A stretch of DNA of 64,000 nucleotides from Aliirhizobium smilacinae (GTDB lineage Bacteria; Pseudomonadota; Alphaproteobacteria; Rhizobiales; Rhizobiaceae), in the NCBI RefSeq assembly GCF_006335145.1, contig NZ_VDMN01000006.1, positions 124,001-188,000 of the forward strand, written 5' to 3'. A program made the position numbers and the translations under genes. Positions 51,331 through 60,095 of the stretch are shown piece after piece (the stretch's first letter is position 1; every line of letters begins with the position of its first letter). The notes under the pieces were generated by a model. The model was not told the origin of the DNA and made no database searches. It worked only from the letters and a program-made list of their open reading frames with translations.

Positions 51331-52533
51331 ATGAAGATCACCAAGCTGGAGACGGTGCGTGTCACCGAACGGAGCAACCTGCTCTGGGTTCTGGTTCACA
51401 CCGATGAGGGCATTACGGGGCTGGGGGAGACCTTCTTCGGTGCCGAAACGGTTGAAAGCTACATACACGAATATGTCGCGCCGCGCGTCATCGGCCGCGA
51501 TCCGCTGGCGATCGATCTGCTTGCGCAGGATTTGGTCGGGTATGTCGGCTTCCGCTCGTCGGGCGCCGAAGTGCGTGGAAATTCCGCCTTCGACATCGCG
51601 CTGTGGGATATTTTCGGCAAATTCACAGGCCAGCCGATCGCACAGTTGCTCGGTGGTTTTTCCCGCCGCGAAATCCGCACCTACAACACCTGCGCCGGCA
51701 CCGAATATATCAAGAAGGCAACCGGCCAGACGACGGCCAATTACGGCCTGTCGACCGGCAAGGATTACGACGACCTGAACGGTTTTCTGCACCGTGCCGA
51801 CGAACTGGCGGAATCGCTGCTTGCAGACGGCATTACGGCCATGAAGATCTGGCCATTTGATCAGGCGGCGGAAAAGACCAGAGGACAATATATCTCGTCT
51901 TCCGAGATGAAGGCGGCGCTCGAACCTTTCGAGAAGATCCGCAAGGCGGTTGGTGACAGAATAGATATCATGGTCGAGTTCCATTCCATGTGGCAGCTTC
52001 TGCCGGCGATGCAGATCGCCAAGGCGCTGACGCCATACGGTACCTTCTGGCATGAAGACCCGATCAAGATGGACAGTCTGTCCAGCCTGAAGCGTTATGC
52101 AGAAGTCTCGCCGGCACCGATCTCGGCCTCCGAGACCCTCGCCAGCCGCTGGGGTTTTCGCGACTATCTGGAAACCGGGGTCGCCGGCATCGTCATGCTC
52201 GATATCTCGTGGTGCGGCGGGTTGTCGGAAGCGCGCAAGATCGCCTCGATGGCGGAAGCCTGGCATCTGCCGGTCGCGCCGCATGATTGCACCGGCCCGG
52301 TCGTGCTCTGCGCTTCCACCCATCTGTCCTTGAACGCGCCGAACGCGCTGGTGCAGGAAAGCGTGCGGGCCTTCTACAACACGTGGTATCGCGATCTCGT
52401 CACCGCACTGCCCGAAGTGAAGAACGGCATGATTACCGTTCCGCCCGGTCCGGGTCTCGGCATGGAGCTCAATCCGGAACTGGACAAGGCCTTCACGGTT
52501 CATCGGCGTTTCTCCGATGCTTCAAGCGTGTAG
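51331..52533 (+). CDS. Mandelate racemase/muconate lactonizing (enolase superfamily) enzyme
   Basis: 400-aa enolase-superfamily protein, probably an acid-sugar dehydratase. Start MKITKLETVRVTERSNLLWV with GGGAGG upstream. The capping domain and barrel are complete. Usual barrel motif KxK is here KIW (AMKIWPFDQ). Metal ligands appear as Glu in MVEFHSMW, Glu in GTFWHEDPIK and Glu in SASETLASRWG; the second catalytic site has APHDCTGPV with the His-Asp dyad. The KxW variation suggests only one active-site base, as in dehydratases of one stereochemistry. The EamA exporter gene follows after 11 bp. Confidence 0.88.
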   Translation: MKITKLETVRVTERSNLLWVLVHTDEGITGLGETFFGAETVESYIHEYVAPRVIGRDPLAIDLLAQDLVGYVGFRSSGAEVRGNSAFDIALWDIFGKFTGQPIAQLLGGFSRREIRTYNTCAGTEYIKKATGQTTANYGLSTGKDYDDLNGFLHRADELAESLLADGITAMKIWPFDQAAEKTRGQYISSSEMKAALEPFEKIRKAVGDRIDIMVEFHSMWQLLPAMQIAKALTPYGTFWHEDPIKMDSLSSLKRYAEVSPAPISASETLASRWGFRDYLETGVAGIVMLDISWCGGLSEARKIASMAEAWHLPVAPHDCTGPVVLCASTHLSLNAPNALVQESVRAFYNTWYRDLVTALPEVKNGMITVPPGPGLGMELNPELDKAFTVHRRFSDASSV

Positions 52534-52544
52534 GGAGCAGCAGG

Positions 52545-53459
52545 ATGTCGCTCTCTTCCGCAGTCGGCCTGAGGAGCCTTTCGATGGCAGGCCCCGCGAT
52601 CATGCTCTTGGGCATGCTGATGTTCGCGCTCAACGATACGTTGGGAAAATGGCTGGTCGCGAGTTATGGGCTTGGCCAGGTCGTTCTTCTGCGCAGCATC
52701 GCAGCACTCGTCATCCTCGTGCCGATCGTCTGGATGGCCGGCCTTCCGGCACTCACCAGGGCCGAGCGGCCGTGGATGCAGCTTGCCCGCGTGGTCTGCT
52801 CTACCGCCGAGGTGTTCTGCTTCTATTATGCGGTCATGTATCTGCCGCTCGCCGATGTGATGACCTACTGGCTGGCGGCTCCGATCTATGTCGCAGCTCT
52901 CTCGCCGCTTCTGCTCGCTGACAAGGTCGGCTGGCGGCGCTGGACGGCTATCGCCATCGGCTTCTTCGGTGTCATCATCACGCTTGAACCATCGACTGCG
53001 ATGTTCACCATGCCGGCGGTGATTTCGATCATCGGTAGTGCCGCCTTCGCCTTCATGATGATTTCGGGGCGGTTCTTGCGCGGCACGCCGGATAGTACGC
53101 TGGTGTTCTTCCAGGTCTGCGGTGCAGGTCTTGCCGGGCTTTTCTTCGTGCCCTTCGACTGGTCGCCGATCCAGTCCGGTTTCGATCTCGGCTTGCTGGC
53201 ACTTCTCGGGATCGTGTCGATGGCGGCGCATATGCTGGTCAACCGGGCGCTGAAAATCTCGGATGCGGCAACCGTCGCGCCGCTTCAATATACGCTGCTG
53301 CTGTGGGCGGTCATTTTCGGCTGGATGTTCTTCGGTGACGTACCGCGGCTCAGCATGATCGTTGGTGCCGCATTGATCGTCGCGTCCGGCCTGTTCATCT
53401 TCATCCGCGAGCAGATGCTGAAGAAGCGCGATACCGTTCTTCCGGCCATTCCGGAATGA
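52545..53459 (+). CDS. EamA/DMT-family transporter
   Basis: 304-aa inner-membrane protein with two EamA repeats, ten hydrophobic helices in total (AIMLLGMLMFALNDTLGKWL, WTAIAIGFFGVIITLEPSTA and YTLLLWAVIFGWMFFGDVPR among them) and a basic C-terminus (FIREQMLKKRDTVL). GGGAG lies before the ATG. DMT proteins export or exchange metabolites; adjacency to the enolase-superfamily enzyme suggests a related acid or its product, but the cargo is unknown. Confidence 0.88.
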   Translation: MSLSSAVGLRSLSMAGPAIMLLGMLMFALNDTLGKWLVASYGLGQVVLLRSIAALVILVPIVWMAGLPALTRAERPWMQLARVVCSTAEVFCFYYAVMYLPLADVMTYWLAAPIYVAALSPLLLADKVGWRRWTAIAIGFFGVIITLEPSTAMFTMPAVISIIGSAAFAFMMISGRFLRGTPDSTLVFFQVCGAGLAGLFFVPFDWSPIQSGFDLGLLALLGIVSMAAHMLVNRALKISDAATVAPLQYTLLLWAVIFGWMFFGDVPRLSMIVGAALIVASGLFIFIREQMLKKRDTVLPAIPE

Positions 53460-53468
53460 AAAAATAAA

Positions 53469-53497
53469 GAAGCCCGCACCGGCGGGGTGCGGGCTTC
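53469..53497 (-). terminator. Intrinsic terminator of the dctQMP operon
   Basis: GAAGCCCGCACC and its complement GGTGCGGGCTTC (12-bp arms, 5-nt loop). On the minus strand a T-rich run (TTTATTTTTTC) follows, so it ends the TRAP operon; it may also stop the converging EamA transcript. Confidence 0.88.
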
Positions 53498-53531
53498 ACT
53501 CACGGTACTTTATCCGGGGAGTGTATCCGGA

Positions 53532-54539
53532 TCAGTTGCCGCGGATGGTCTTCAGTTCGGCCAGAATGCCGTCGACCACGTCCGGGCCGATCTGGGCCTT
53601 GTGCTTTTCATAGACGATCATCGACTTCTCGCGGATGCGGGCCTGTTCTTCCGGCGAAAGCTGGTTCACCTGAAGGCCGGCTTCCTTGATCTTTTCCAGC
53701 GACTTCTTGTTGAGATCGGCAATCACCTGACGCTCCACATCGCGGCCGACGACCGCACATTCACGCAGGGCTGTCTGTTCTTCCGGTGTGTAGGTGTTGA
53801 AGATCGCCTTGGAGAAGAGGAACAGGAACGGCGTGTAGGCGTGGTTCGTCTCGGTTACGTATTTCTGCACTTCGAAGAATTTCGAGGTGTCGATCGTCAC
53901 ATAGGGATTTTCCTGGGCGTCGATCGCCTTGGTTTCCAGCGCCGAATAGACTTCGCCGAAGGCCATCGGCGTCGCATTGGCGCCAAGGTTCTGGAACGTG
54001 TCGAGGAAGATATTGTTCTGCATGACGCGGACCTTCAGGCCCGAGAAATCTTCCCACTTGGTCACCGGATGCTGGGAATTGGACAGGTTGCGGAAACCGT
54101 TTTCCCAGTATGCGAGATTGACCAGGCCGGAAGCGTCGAGCTTCTGGTTCATCTGGTCGCCGAACTTGCCGTCGAGAACCTTGTAGGCTTCCGCCGGGGT
54201 GGAGAACAGGAACGGCAGGTCGAAGACGCCGAGTGCCGGGATTATGCCGACGAGTGGCGAAGACGAGGTGACGACGGCTTCCTGGACGCCGGAACGCAGC
54301 GCCTGGGTTGCCTGAAGGTCGCCGCCAAGCGCGCCGCCCCAGAATGCAGTGAGTTTCAGTTTGCCGCCCGACTTCTGGTCAAGGCATTCCTGCATGGCCT
54401 TGATGCCGTTGCCGACCGGGTGATCGGCGTTGATGCCGTTCGACACGCGGATGTTGCGGCTGTTGAATTCGGCAAAAGCCGGAGCCGATCCCGAAATCGC
54501 CATGGCGAGCGCGGTGGTTGCGAAAAGAATTTTCCTCAT
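53532..54539 (-). CDS. TRAP transporter solute-binding protein DctP
   Basis: 335-aa periplasmic binding protein of a tripartite TRAP system. Signal peptide MRKILFATTALAMAISGSAP followed by AFA, cleaved after Ala. DctP blocks visible: VSNGINADHPVGNGIKAMQE, KSGGKLKLTAFWGGALGGDL, ALGVFDLPFLFSTPAEAYKV and the ligand-binding region GEVYSALETKAIDAQENPYV (carboxylate-binding Arg just before, VRVMQNNIF). Typical substrates are C4-dicarboxylates or sugar acids; the FAH-fold and DenD-like neighbours favour a sugar acid. GGGAGG lies before the ATG. Confidence 0.93.
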   Translation of the reverse strand: MRKILFATTALAMAISGSAPAFAEFNSRNIRVSNGINADHPVGNGIKAMQECLDQKSGGKLKLTAFWGGALGGDLQATQALRSGVQEAVVTSSSPLVGIIPALGVFDLPFLFSTPAEAYKVLDGKFGDQMNQKLDASGLVNLAYWENGFRNLSNSQHPVTKWEDFSGLKVRVMQNNIFLDTFQNLGANATPMAFGEVYSALETKAIDAQENPYVTIDTSKFFEVQKYVTETNHAYTPFLFLFSKAIFNTYTPEEQTALRECAVVGRDVERQVIADLNKKSLEKIKEAGLQVNQLSPEEQARIREKSMIVYEKHKAQIGPDVVDGILAELKTIRGN

Positions 54540-54589
54540 AGTAGTCCTCCCAGTTAGACGTCAGATAGAAAAGGTTGTTGGTCAGGCCG

Positions 54590-55867
54590 TCAATGCAACC
54601 ATCGTGCAGGTACGATCACGAGATCGGGAAACAGCACGAGCAGGAAAAGCACGATCGTCTGTGCAAGCAGAAACGGCCACACACCGGCGGTCACCTTGCC
54701 AAGCGGTATTCTCCCGACACCGCTGACAACGTTGAGGACAACACCGACCGGCGGCGTGATGAGGCCGATCGAGTTGTTGATGATGAAAAGGACGCCGAAA
54801 TAGACTGGATCGATGCCCGCCTGCTTGATGATCGGCATCAATACAGGCGTCAGGATCAGGATGGTCGGCGTCAGGTCGAGGGCAGTGCCGACGACGAGCA
54901 CGAGGATCATGATGACGAACATCAGGAGCGTCGGGCGGTCGATCAGCGGTTCGATGTAACCGGCGATTTCCGCCGGGATGTTCGCCGCCGTGATCAGCCA
55001 TGCCGAAACAAGAGCTGCGCAGACGAGGAACATGATGACCGAAGTGGTCTTGGCCGCCTGCAGGATGACGCGGGGCAGGTCGCTCGGCTTGAGTTCGCGG
55101 TAGATGACCATGCCGACGAACATCGCATAGGCCGCGGCGATGACGGCGGCTTCGGTCGGCGTGACGACGCCGGCCTTGATGCCGCCGAGGATGATGACGG
55201 GCATGCCGAGCGCCCAGGCGGCACGTCCTGTTGCGCGCAGACGTTCCCTGTAGGATGTCTTCGGCAGTGCTTGGACATTGTCCTTGCGCACCACGATCAG
55301 CCAGGTCACGACCAGCGACAGGCCCATCAGGATGCCGGGAAAAATGCCGGCCATGAAGAGCTGCGTGATCGAGACGTTGGCCGCGACGCCGAAGACGATG
55401 AAGGCCATCGACGGCGGGATGACCGGGGCGATGATGCCGCCGGCAGCGATGAGACCGCCGGACCGCGGGATGTTGTAACCCGCCTTGGCCATCATCGGGA
55501 TCAGGATGGCCGCGAGCGCTGCGGTATCGGCTGCAGCCGAACCGGAGATCGAGGCCATGATCAGGGCGGCGACGATCGCGACGATGCCGAGACCGCCACG
55601 GATGTGGCCGACGCAGGCGATTGCGAACTCGATGATGCGCTTCGACAGACCGCCGGAATTCATCAACTCGCCGGCGAGAATGAAGAAGGGAATGGCGAGC
55701 AGGGTGAACGTATCAGCGCCGGCGATCATGTTCTGGGCGATGATCTGGCTGTTGAACATGTCCATGTACCACATGAGCACGACGCCGCAGAACATCAGCG
55801 AAAAGGCGACGGGTACACCGATAGCCATGGCGCCCAGCAGGGAGCCGACAAAGACGAAAAGGGTCAT
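54590..55867 (-). CDS. TRAP transporter large permease DctM
   Basis: 425-aa integral membrane subunit with about twelve helices that forms the Na+-coupled transport core. Family features: VPVAFSLMFCGVVLMWYMDM, GADTFTLLAIPFFILAGELM, SGSAAADTAALAAILIPMM and PTILILTPVLMPIIKQAGID, INNSIGLITPPVGVVLNVVS. The start is one base after the dctQ stop and the dctP gene follows. Full length. Confidence 0.94.
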   Translation of the reverse strand: MTLFVFVGSLLGAMAIGVPVAFSLMFCGVVLMWYMDMFNSQIIAQNMIAGADTFTLLAIPFFILAGELMNSGGLSKRIIEFAIACVGHIRGGLGIVAIVAALIMASISGSAAADTAALAAILIPMMAKAGYNIPRSGGLIAAGGIIAPVIPPSMAFIVFGVAANVSITQLFMAGIFPGILMGLSLVVTWLIVVRKDNVQALPKTSYRERLRATGRAAWALGMPVIILGGIKAGVVTPTEAAVIAAAYAMFVGMVIYRELKPSDLPRVILQAAKTTSVIMFLVCAALVSAWLITAANIPAEIAGYIEPLIDRPTLLMFVIMILVLVVGTALDLTPTILILTPVLMPIIKQAGIDPVYFGVLFIINNSIGLITPPVGVVLNVVSGVGRIPLGKVTAGVWPFLLAQTIVLFLLVLFPDLVIVPARWLH

Positions 55868-55868
55868 A

Positions 55869-56402
55869 TCAGGTGCGCTCCGCCATCTGCTCGATCGTCA
55901 GGTTTTCACCCGTGAAGGCTGCGATCTCGTCTTCGGTGACGCGACCGGTCAGCAGGCGGATAAGGCGTTCCAGCGCAATCAGCACGCAGCCTCCGCCGGT
56001 GAAGAAGCCGACACCGTAGACCCAGGCCATGGACAGGCCGGTAACCGGCGCGACCATGCTCGAATTGATCGGCAACTGCACCCAGGTGCCCCAGAAGAAG
56101 ATGGCGGAACACAGGATGATGACGATGTTGCTGAGGACCATGCAGATGACGCGGCCCTTGCGGCCGAACATGGCCACAAGGGACTCGACACCCAGATGGG
56201 AATGTTCGCGAAATGCCACGACTGCGCCGATGAATGTCAGCCAGACGAAGAAGTAGCGTGACATTTCCTCGGAGACGTTCAGGCCGGAATTGAAACCGTA
56301 ACGAAGTACGACATTGCCGAACACCATCAGGGCCATGCCTGCGAGAAGCAGGATCAGCAGGGCCTCAAGGACCCTGTAGAATAATTCGATAACCTTTTGC
56401 AT
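55869..56402 (-). CDS. TRAP transporter small permease DctQ
   Basis: 177-aa four-helix membrane subunit of the TRAP system (LEALLILLLAGMALMVFGNV, FFVWLTFIGAVVAFREHSHL, VICMVLSNIVIILCSAIFFW, MAWVYGVGFFTGGGCVLIAL). Size and the conserved GFN-S-LNVSEEMSRYFFVW region (RYGFNSGLNVSEEMSR) are typical. It is 19 bp downstream of the FAH-fold enzyme gene and precedes dctM. Confidence 0.92.
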   Translation of the reverse strand: MQKVIELFYRVLEALLILLLAGMALMVFGNVVLRYGFNSGLNVSEEMSRYFFVWLTFIGAVVAFREHSHLGVESLVAMFGRKGRVICMVLSNIVIILCSAIFFWGTWVQLPINSSMVAPVTGLSMAWVYGVGFFTGGGCVLIALERLIRLLTGRVTEDEIAAFTGENLTIEQMAERT

Positions 56403-56421
56403 TTGCTCCTCCCTGATGCCC

Positions 56422-57582
56422 CTACAAAAGACCGCGCTTGGCCAGGTTTTTCATCAGTGCCATTATGCCGAATGTCCATTCGGGGCAGGTGTCACTGTAT
56501 TCCACCCGGTTGACCAGTCGCCCGAGCTTCGGGCTGGAGATCTCGACCACGTCGCCGATCTCGTGAGTGAAGCCGAGGCCTTTTCCACGTCGGTCCTTGA
56601 CCGGTGCGAACATGGTGCCGAGGAAAAACAGCGCGCCGTCCGGATATTGGTGATTGCGGTTCAGCAGTTGCGACGCCAGGTTTTCCGGCGAACGGCTGAT
56701 GGCCTTCATCGGGCTGATGCCGGTCATCTCGAAACCGTCCTCGCCCTTGACGGACAGGCTGATTTCCGCGGCCTTGACGTCCTCAAGCGTAAATTTGCCG
56801 TCGAAAAGACGGATGAAGGGACCGATCGAGCAGGAGGCGTTGTTGTCCTTCGCCTTGCTGAGCAGCAGCGCCGACCGGCCTTCGAAATCGCGCAGGTTGA
56901 CGTCGTTGCCAAGCGTGGCGCCGATGATTTCACCCTTCGAGGTGATTGACAGCACGACTTCCGGTTCCGGATTGTTCCAGTCCGACTTCGGGTGGATGCC
57001 GACAACCGAGCCGCAGCCGACGGACGACATGGGCTGGGCCTTGGTGAAGATCTCGGCGTCCGGCCCGATGCCGACTTCGAGATATTGCGACCAGAGGCCC
57101 ATATCCTGCAGCAGGCGCTTCACTTCGGCGGCCTTTTCGGAACCAGCGACGAGACCCTTGAGGTTGTCGCCGAGAACAGGCGCAAGACTGCCGCGGATTT
57201 CCTGGGCGCGCAATGGATCGCCCTTGGCCTGTTCCTCGATCACCCGTTCCAGCATGCTGTCGGCGAAGGTGACGCCCGCCGCCTTGATGGCCTGCAGATC
57301 GGCCGGCGCCAGAAGCGCTCCAGCCTTGCCGCTCAGGAAATCGTCGAGACTTCCGAGATCGGCGAATGACGATGTGTGTGAAAGTTTCTGGACAAGATCA
57401 TCGATCTCCAGCAGCGCGGACAATGTCGGCGCAAGCGAAGAGAGGTCGAGAAGATGTCCGTTCGAGAAAAGAACCGGGCAGGGCCCGGCGGCTGCGTTCG
57501 ACCATACACGTCCGACCAGAAGCGCGCTCGACGCATCCACCGGCAGGACAATATTCGACGACAGGGCATGCTGATATGCCAA
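56422..57582 (-). CDS. Fumarylacetoacetate-hydrolase-fold enzyme (keto-deoxy acid dehydratase/hydrolase type)
   Basis: 386-aa protein with a C-terminal FAH domain: GCGSVVGIHPKSDWNNPEPE (ExE metal-binding Glu), VVLSITSKGEIIGATLGNDV, NLRDFEGRSALLLSKAKDNN and SQLLNRNHQYPDGALFFLGT. The start is TTG at 57582, with GGGAGG upstream, giving MAYQHALSSNIVLPVDASSA. FAH-fold enzymes in sugar-acid operons often dehydrate 2-keto-3-deoxy acids or hydrolyse acylpyruvates. It heads the dctQ-dctM-dctP operon, so the compound imported is probably a precursor of its substrate. Exact reaction unknown. Confidence 0.85.
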   Translation of the reverse strand: MAYQHALSSNIVLPVDASSALLVGRVWSNAAAGPCPVLFSNGHLLDLSSLAPTLSALLEIDDLVQKLSHTSSFADLGSLDDFLSGKAGALLAPADLQAIKAAGVTFADSMLERVIEEQAKGDPLRAQEIRGSLAPVLGDNLKGLVAGSEKAAEVKRLLQDMGLWSQYLEVGIGPDAEIFTKAQPMSSVGCGSVVGIHPKSDWNNPEPEVVLSITSKGEIIGATLGNDVNLRDFEGRSALLLSKAKDNNASCSIGPFIRLFDGKFTLEDVKAAEISLSVKGEDGFEMTGISPMKAISRSPENLASQLLNRNHQYPDGALFFLGTMFAPVKDRRGKGLGFTHEIGDVVEISSPKLGRLVNRVEYSDTCPEWTFGIMALMKNLAKRGLL

Positions 57583-57625
57583 GGAAATCCTCCCATGTTG
57601 AGAAAAGGCCTCCACCTTTTCGCCA

Positions 57626-57643
57626 TTGTCAGATGTCTGACAA
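57626..57643. promoter_or_regulatory. GntR-type operator palindrome
   Basis: TTGTCAGA and TCTGACAA are perfect 8-bp arms around a central TG. This matches the operator style of FadR/FCD-type GntR proteins. It lies 44 bp before the TTG start of the FAH-TRAP operon, next to the GntR gene; a related dyad is at 60035. Confidence 0.75.
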
Positions 57644-57727
57644 CGCTTAATTCGTTCTAATATGACTTTTGCGTTTTGTCTAGAACCGCTCGCAGTCATG
57701 GGGGTGGAAAACCACCCCGCCTTACCG

Positions 57728-58441
57728 TCAGCTCATTTCCAGCTCGAGGTTGAGGCGCCGCGCCGCGCCATTCAGATGCCGCTTCATCGCGGTCTTGGCT
57801 GCGGCCGGTTCGCCTGTCGCTATCGCATCCCGGATTGCGACATGTTCGGCGATCGTCACTTCCACGATTTCCTCCAAAATCGCGGCGGCGCGGGCGGCAT
57901 TGATGGCGACATGCGTCCGTTCGGTGATGAAGCCGACGAATTGCTGGAAATATTCGTTATGGGTGGCGGCGGCAACGGCACGATGGAAAGCAAGGTCGGC
58001 GACGACGCCCTGCTCCCCCCATTTTTCCGCACCGGTCATCTGCGCCAAAATCTCGTCCAGCTTCATGAGATCGTCCGGCGTGCGGTGCAGAGCGGCCAGT
58101 CCGGCAGATTCCGTTTCAAGTGCGAAACGAACCTGAAACAGGTCACGAAACGCGCCCTTGTCTCCGGGTGTACCTGCCTCGATGCGGATGGACTGTCGTT
58201 GTGCCAGTTCGGTTGCAAAGGCACCGACGCCCTGTCGCGTTTCAACCAGCCCTTCGTTGCGCAGATGGGCGATCGCCTCACGCACGACCGAGCGGCTGAC
58301 GCCGAATGTCTGTGCAAGCAGGTGTTCGGTCGGCAGTTTCTGCCCCGGAGCAAAACGGCCATCGGCGATTTCCCTGCCGATTTCGGCGGCGATGCGCGTC
58401 GGCAGATGCTCGCTTCGTCTGATCTGGGTGAAATCGGCCAT
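57728..58441 (-). CDS. GntR-family regulator with FCD domain
   Basis: 237-aa regulator: N-terminal winged helix-turn-helix (LAQTFGVSRSVVREAIAHLR, NEGLVETRQGVGAF) and C-terminal helical FCD effector domain with metal/effector His residues in DLAFHRAVAAATHN and EHVAIRDAIATGEPAAAKTA. FCD regulators mostly repress acid-catabolism genes and bind the substrate or an intermediate. It lies 24 bp downstream of the FAD-linked dehydrogenase and 145 bp upstream of the FAH-TRAP operon; TTGTCAGA-type palindromes at both outer promoters fit it. Confidence 0.93.
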   Translation of the reverse strand: MADFTQIRRSEHLPTRIAAEIGREIADGRFAPGQKLPTEHLLAQTFGVSRSVVREAIAHLRNEGLVETRQGVGAFATELAQRQSIRIEAGTPGDKGAFRDLFQVRFALETESAGLAALHRTPDDLMKLDEILAQMTGAEKWGEQGVVADLAFHRAVAAATHNEYFQQFVGFITERTHVAINAARAAAILEEIVEVTIAEHVAIRDAIATGEPAAAKTAMKRHLNGAARRLNLELEMS

Positions 58442-58465
58442 GGCGGATAATGCTCCTTGTGATGG

Positions 58466-59911
58466 CTAGCGAATATCCGCGTCGAGATCGATTTGGCAAT
58501 GGGGGTTCAAGAGCAGGTCCGGATCGATGGCCTTCTTGATGGCGACGAGAAGGTTGCGCTTGGTCTCCGATAGGCGTTCCTCGAAATCCTCGCGTTTCAA
58601 GCGGCCGATACCGTGTTCGGCGCTGATGCTACCCCGGTACTTGTCGACCACGATGTTGACGACCTTCTTCGCCTTGTAGATCCGGTCGTGGCGTTCCTCA
58701 GGCGTGGCGCCGTTGGGCGGCAGCACGTTCAGATGCACATTGCCGTCACCGACATGGCCGTAGGAAACGCTGATGCAGTCTGGCAGGGCTTCCGCGACCG
58801 CGGCTTCGGCATCGACGACAAAGGCGGCGAGTTGCGACAGCGATACGGAGATGTCTGTGCGCATATGCGAGCCGCGCTTGGCCTGGCCCTCGTTCATGCC
58901 TTCGCGGATAAGCCAGAGATTGCGCGCCTGCGCCTGCGAGGTGGCGATCGTGCCATCGACCACGAGACCGCCCTCCATCACGCCTTCGAGGAAGCGGTGC
59001 ATCAGGTCGTCGATATCGACGAGGCCCGAACCGGAAATTTCCATCAGCACATAGGCCGGATAATCGCCCGAAAGCGGGATCGGCAGGTCCGGCATTGCTT
59101 CCTGCGCCAGCGTGAAGGCGAGCGGCGGCATGAATTCGAAAGCCGACATCAGGTCGCAGCAATCGCGTCTCGCACGGCGGTAGAGGGTGATCGCATCGTC
59201 CAGCGAATTCAGCGCCAGAAGTGCTGTTGCGACATTGTCGGGGTAGGGTGTCAGCTTTACCGATACGGCGGTGATGATGCCGAGCGTGCCTTCGGCACCG
59301 ATGAAAAGCTGCTTCAGGTCCAGTCCGCGATTGTCCTTGCGCAGGGTTGAGAGACCATCGAAGACGCTGCCATCGGGAAGCACGACTTCAAGCCCGAGCA
59401 CGAGCTCGCGCGTCATGCCGTAACGCAGAACGTTGATGCCGCCGGCATTGGTGGAAACATTGCCGCCTATGCGGCAGCTGCCCTGCGCGCCGAGCGCCAG
59501 AGGGAAGAACATGCCCTTTTCGGCAATCACATCCTTGAGTTCGGCAAGCACGCAGCCGGCATCGACCACGGCGGAGAAATCATTGCTGTCTATGTTGCGG
59601 ATCTTGTTCATGCGCTCGAGGCTGAGCACCACCTGACGTTCCGGTTCGTCCGGTATGCCGCCCAGAACGAGGCCGGTATTGCCGCCTTGTGGCACGATCT
59701 TGAGGCCGAGGTCGCGGCAGGCCTTCATGGCCGCCTGCACATCCTGCGTCGAGCGTGGCCGGATGACGGCAACGGCGCCGCTGGTCACGTCGCCATGCCA
59801 GTCGCGGCAATATTGCAGCATGTCTTGCGGATTGGTCAGGACAAGATCTTCGCCCAGAACGGCGCGTAACGAAAGGCGCTGCTCGGCGAGCGAGCCCGAT
59901 AGGTCCGTCAT
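58466..59911 (-). CDS. FAD-linked 2-hydroxyacid dehydrogenase (GlcD/D-2-HG dehydrogenase type)
   Basis: 481-aa flavoenzyme of the GlcD/DLD family oxidising a D-2-hydroxy acid. FAD-binding domain: IVPQGGNTGLVLGGIPDEPE and GAQGSCRIGGNVSTNAGGIN, IGAEGTLGIITAVSVKLTP; C-terminal substrate domain with metal-ligand motifs SVSYGHVGDGNVHLNVLPPN and SAEHGIGRLKREDF. Start MTDLSGSLAEQR with GGGGAGGAG upstream. Transcribed with the GntR gene, divergent from the DenD-like gene. Substrate probably a sugar acid derived from the imported compound (inference). Confidence 0.9.
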   Translation of the reverse strand: MTDLSGSLAEQRLSLRAVLGEDLVLTNPQDMLQYCRDWHGDVTSGAVAVIRPRSTQDVQAAMKACRDLGLKIVPQGGNTGLVLGGIPDEPERQVVLSLERMNKIRNIDSNDFSAVVDAGCVLAELKDVIAEKGMFFPLALGAQGSCRIGGNVSTNAGGINVLRYGMTRELVLGLEVVLPDGSVFDGLSTLRKDNRGLDLKQLFIGAEGTLGIITAVSVKLTPYPDNVATALLALNSLDDAITLYRRARRDCCDLMSAFEFMPPLAFTLAQEAMPDLPIPLSGDYPAYVLMEISGSGLVDIDDLMHRFLEGVMEGGLVVDGTIATSQAQARNLWLIREGMNEGQAKRGSHMRTDISVSLSQLAAFVVDAEAAVAEALPDCISVSYGHVGDGNVHLNVLPPNGATPEERHDRIYKAKKVVNIVVDKYRGSISAEHGIGRLKREDFEERLSETKRNLLVAIKKAIDPDLLLNPHCQIDLDADIR

Positions 59912-60034
59912 GTGGTCTTCTCCTCCCCAGGAGTGCCCGGAATTTCCTCCGGCAGTCCAAAGCCTCATTTCAGTTTTCGCCCCCGGCTTTTTTGCCTGAT
60001 GACGAACTCTTCTATTTCCAAACAGAGCATACAG

Positions 60035-60049
60035 GGTTATCAGACAACC
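60035..60049. promoter_or_regulatory. Second GntR-type dyad, in the divergent promoter
   Basis: GGTTATCAGACAACC is nearly symmetric (GGTT arm, TCWGA core, AACC arm) and contains TTATCAGA, one base from the TTGTCAGA half-site at 57626. It lies between the FAD-linked dehydrogenase start (59911) and the DenD-like start (60096). Confidence 0.6.
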
Positions 60050-60095
60050 TTACAAGAGGAATTCGTGGAGCATCCACGGTTGTATGGGAGGAAAC

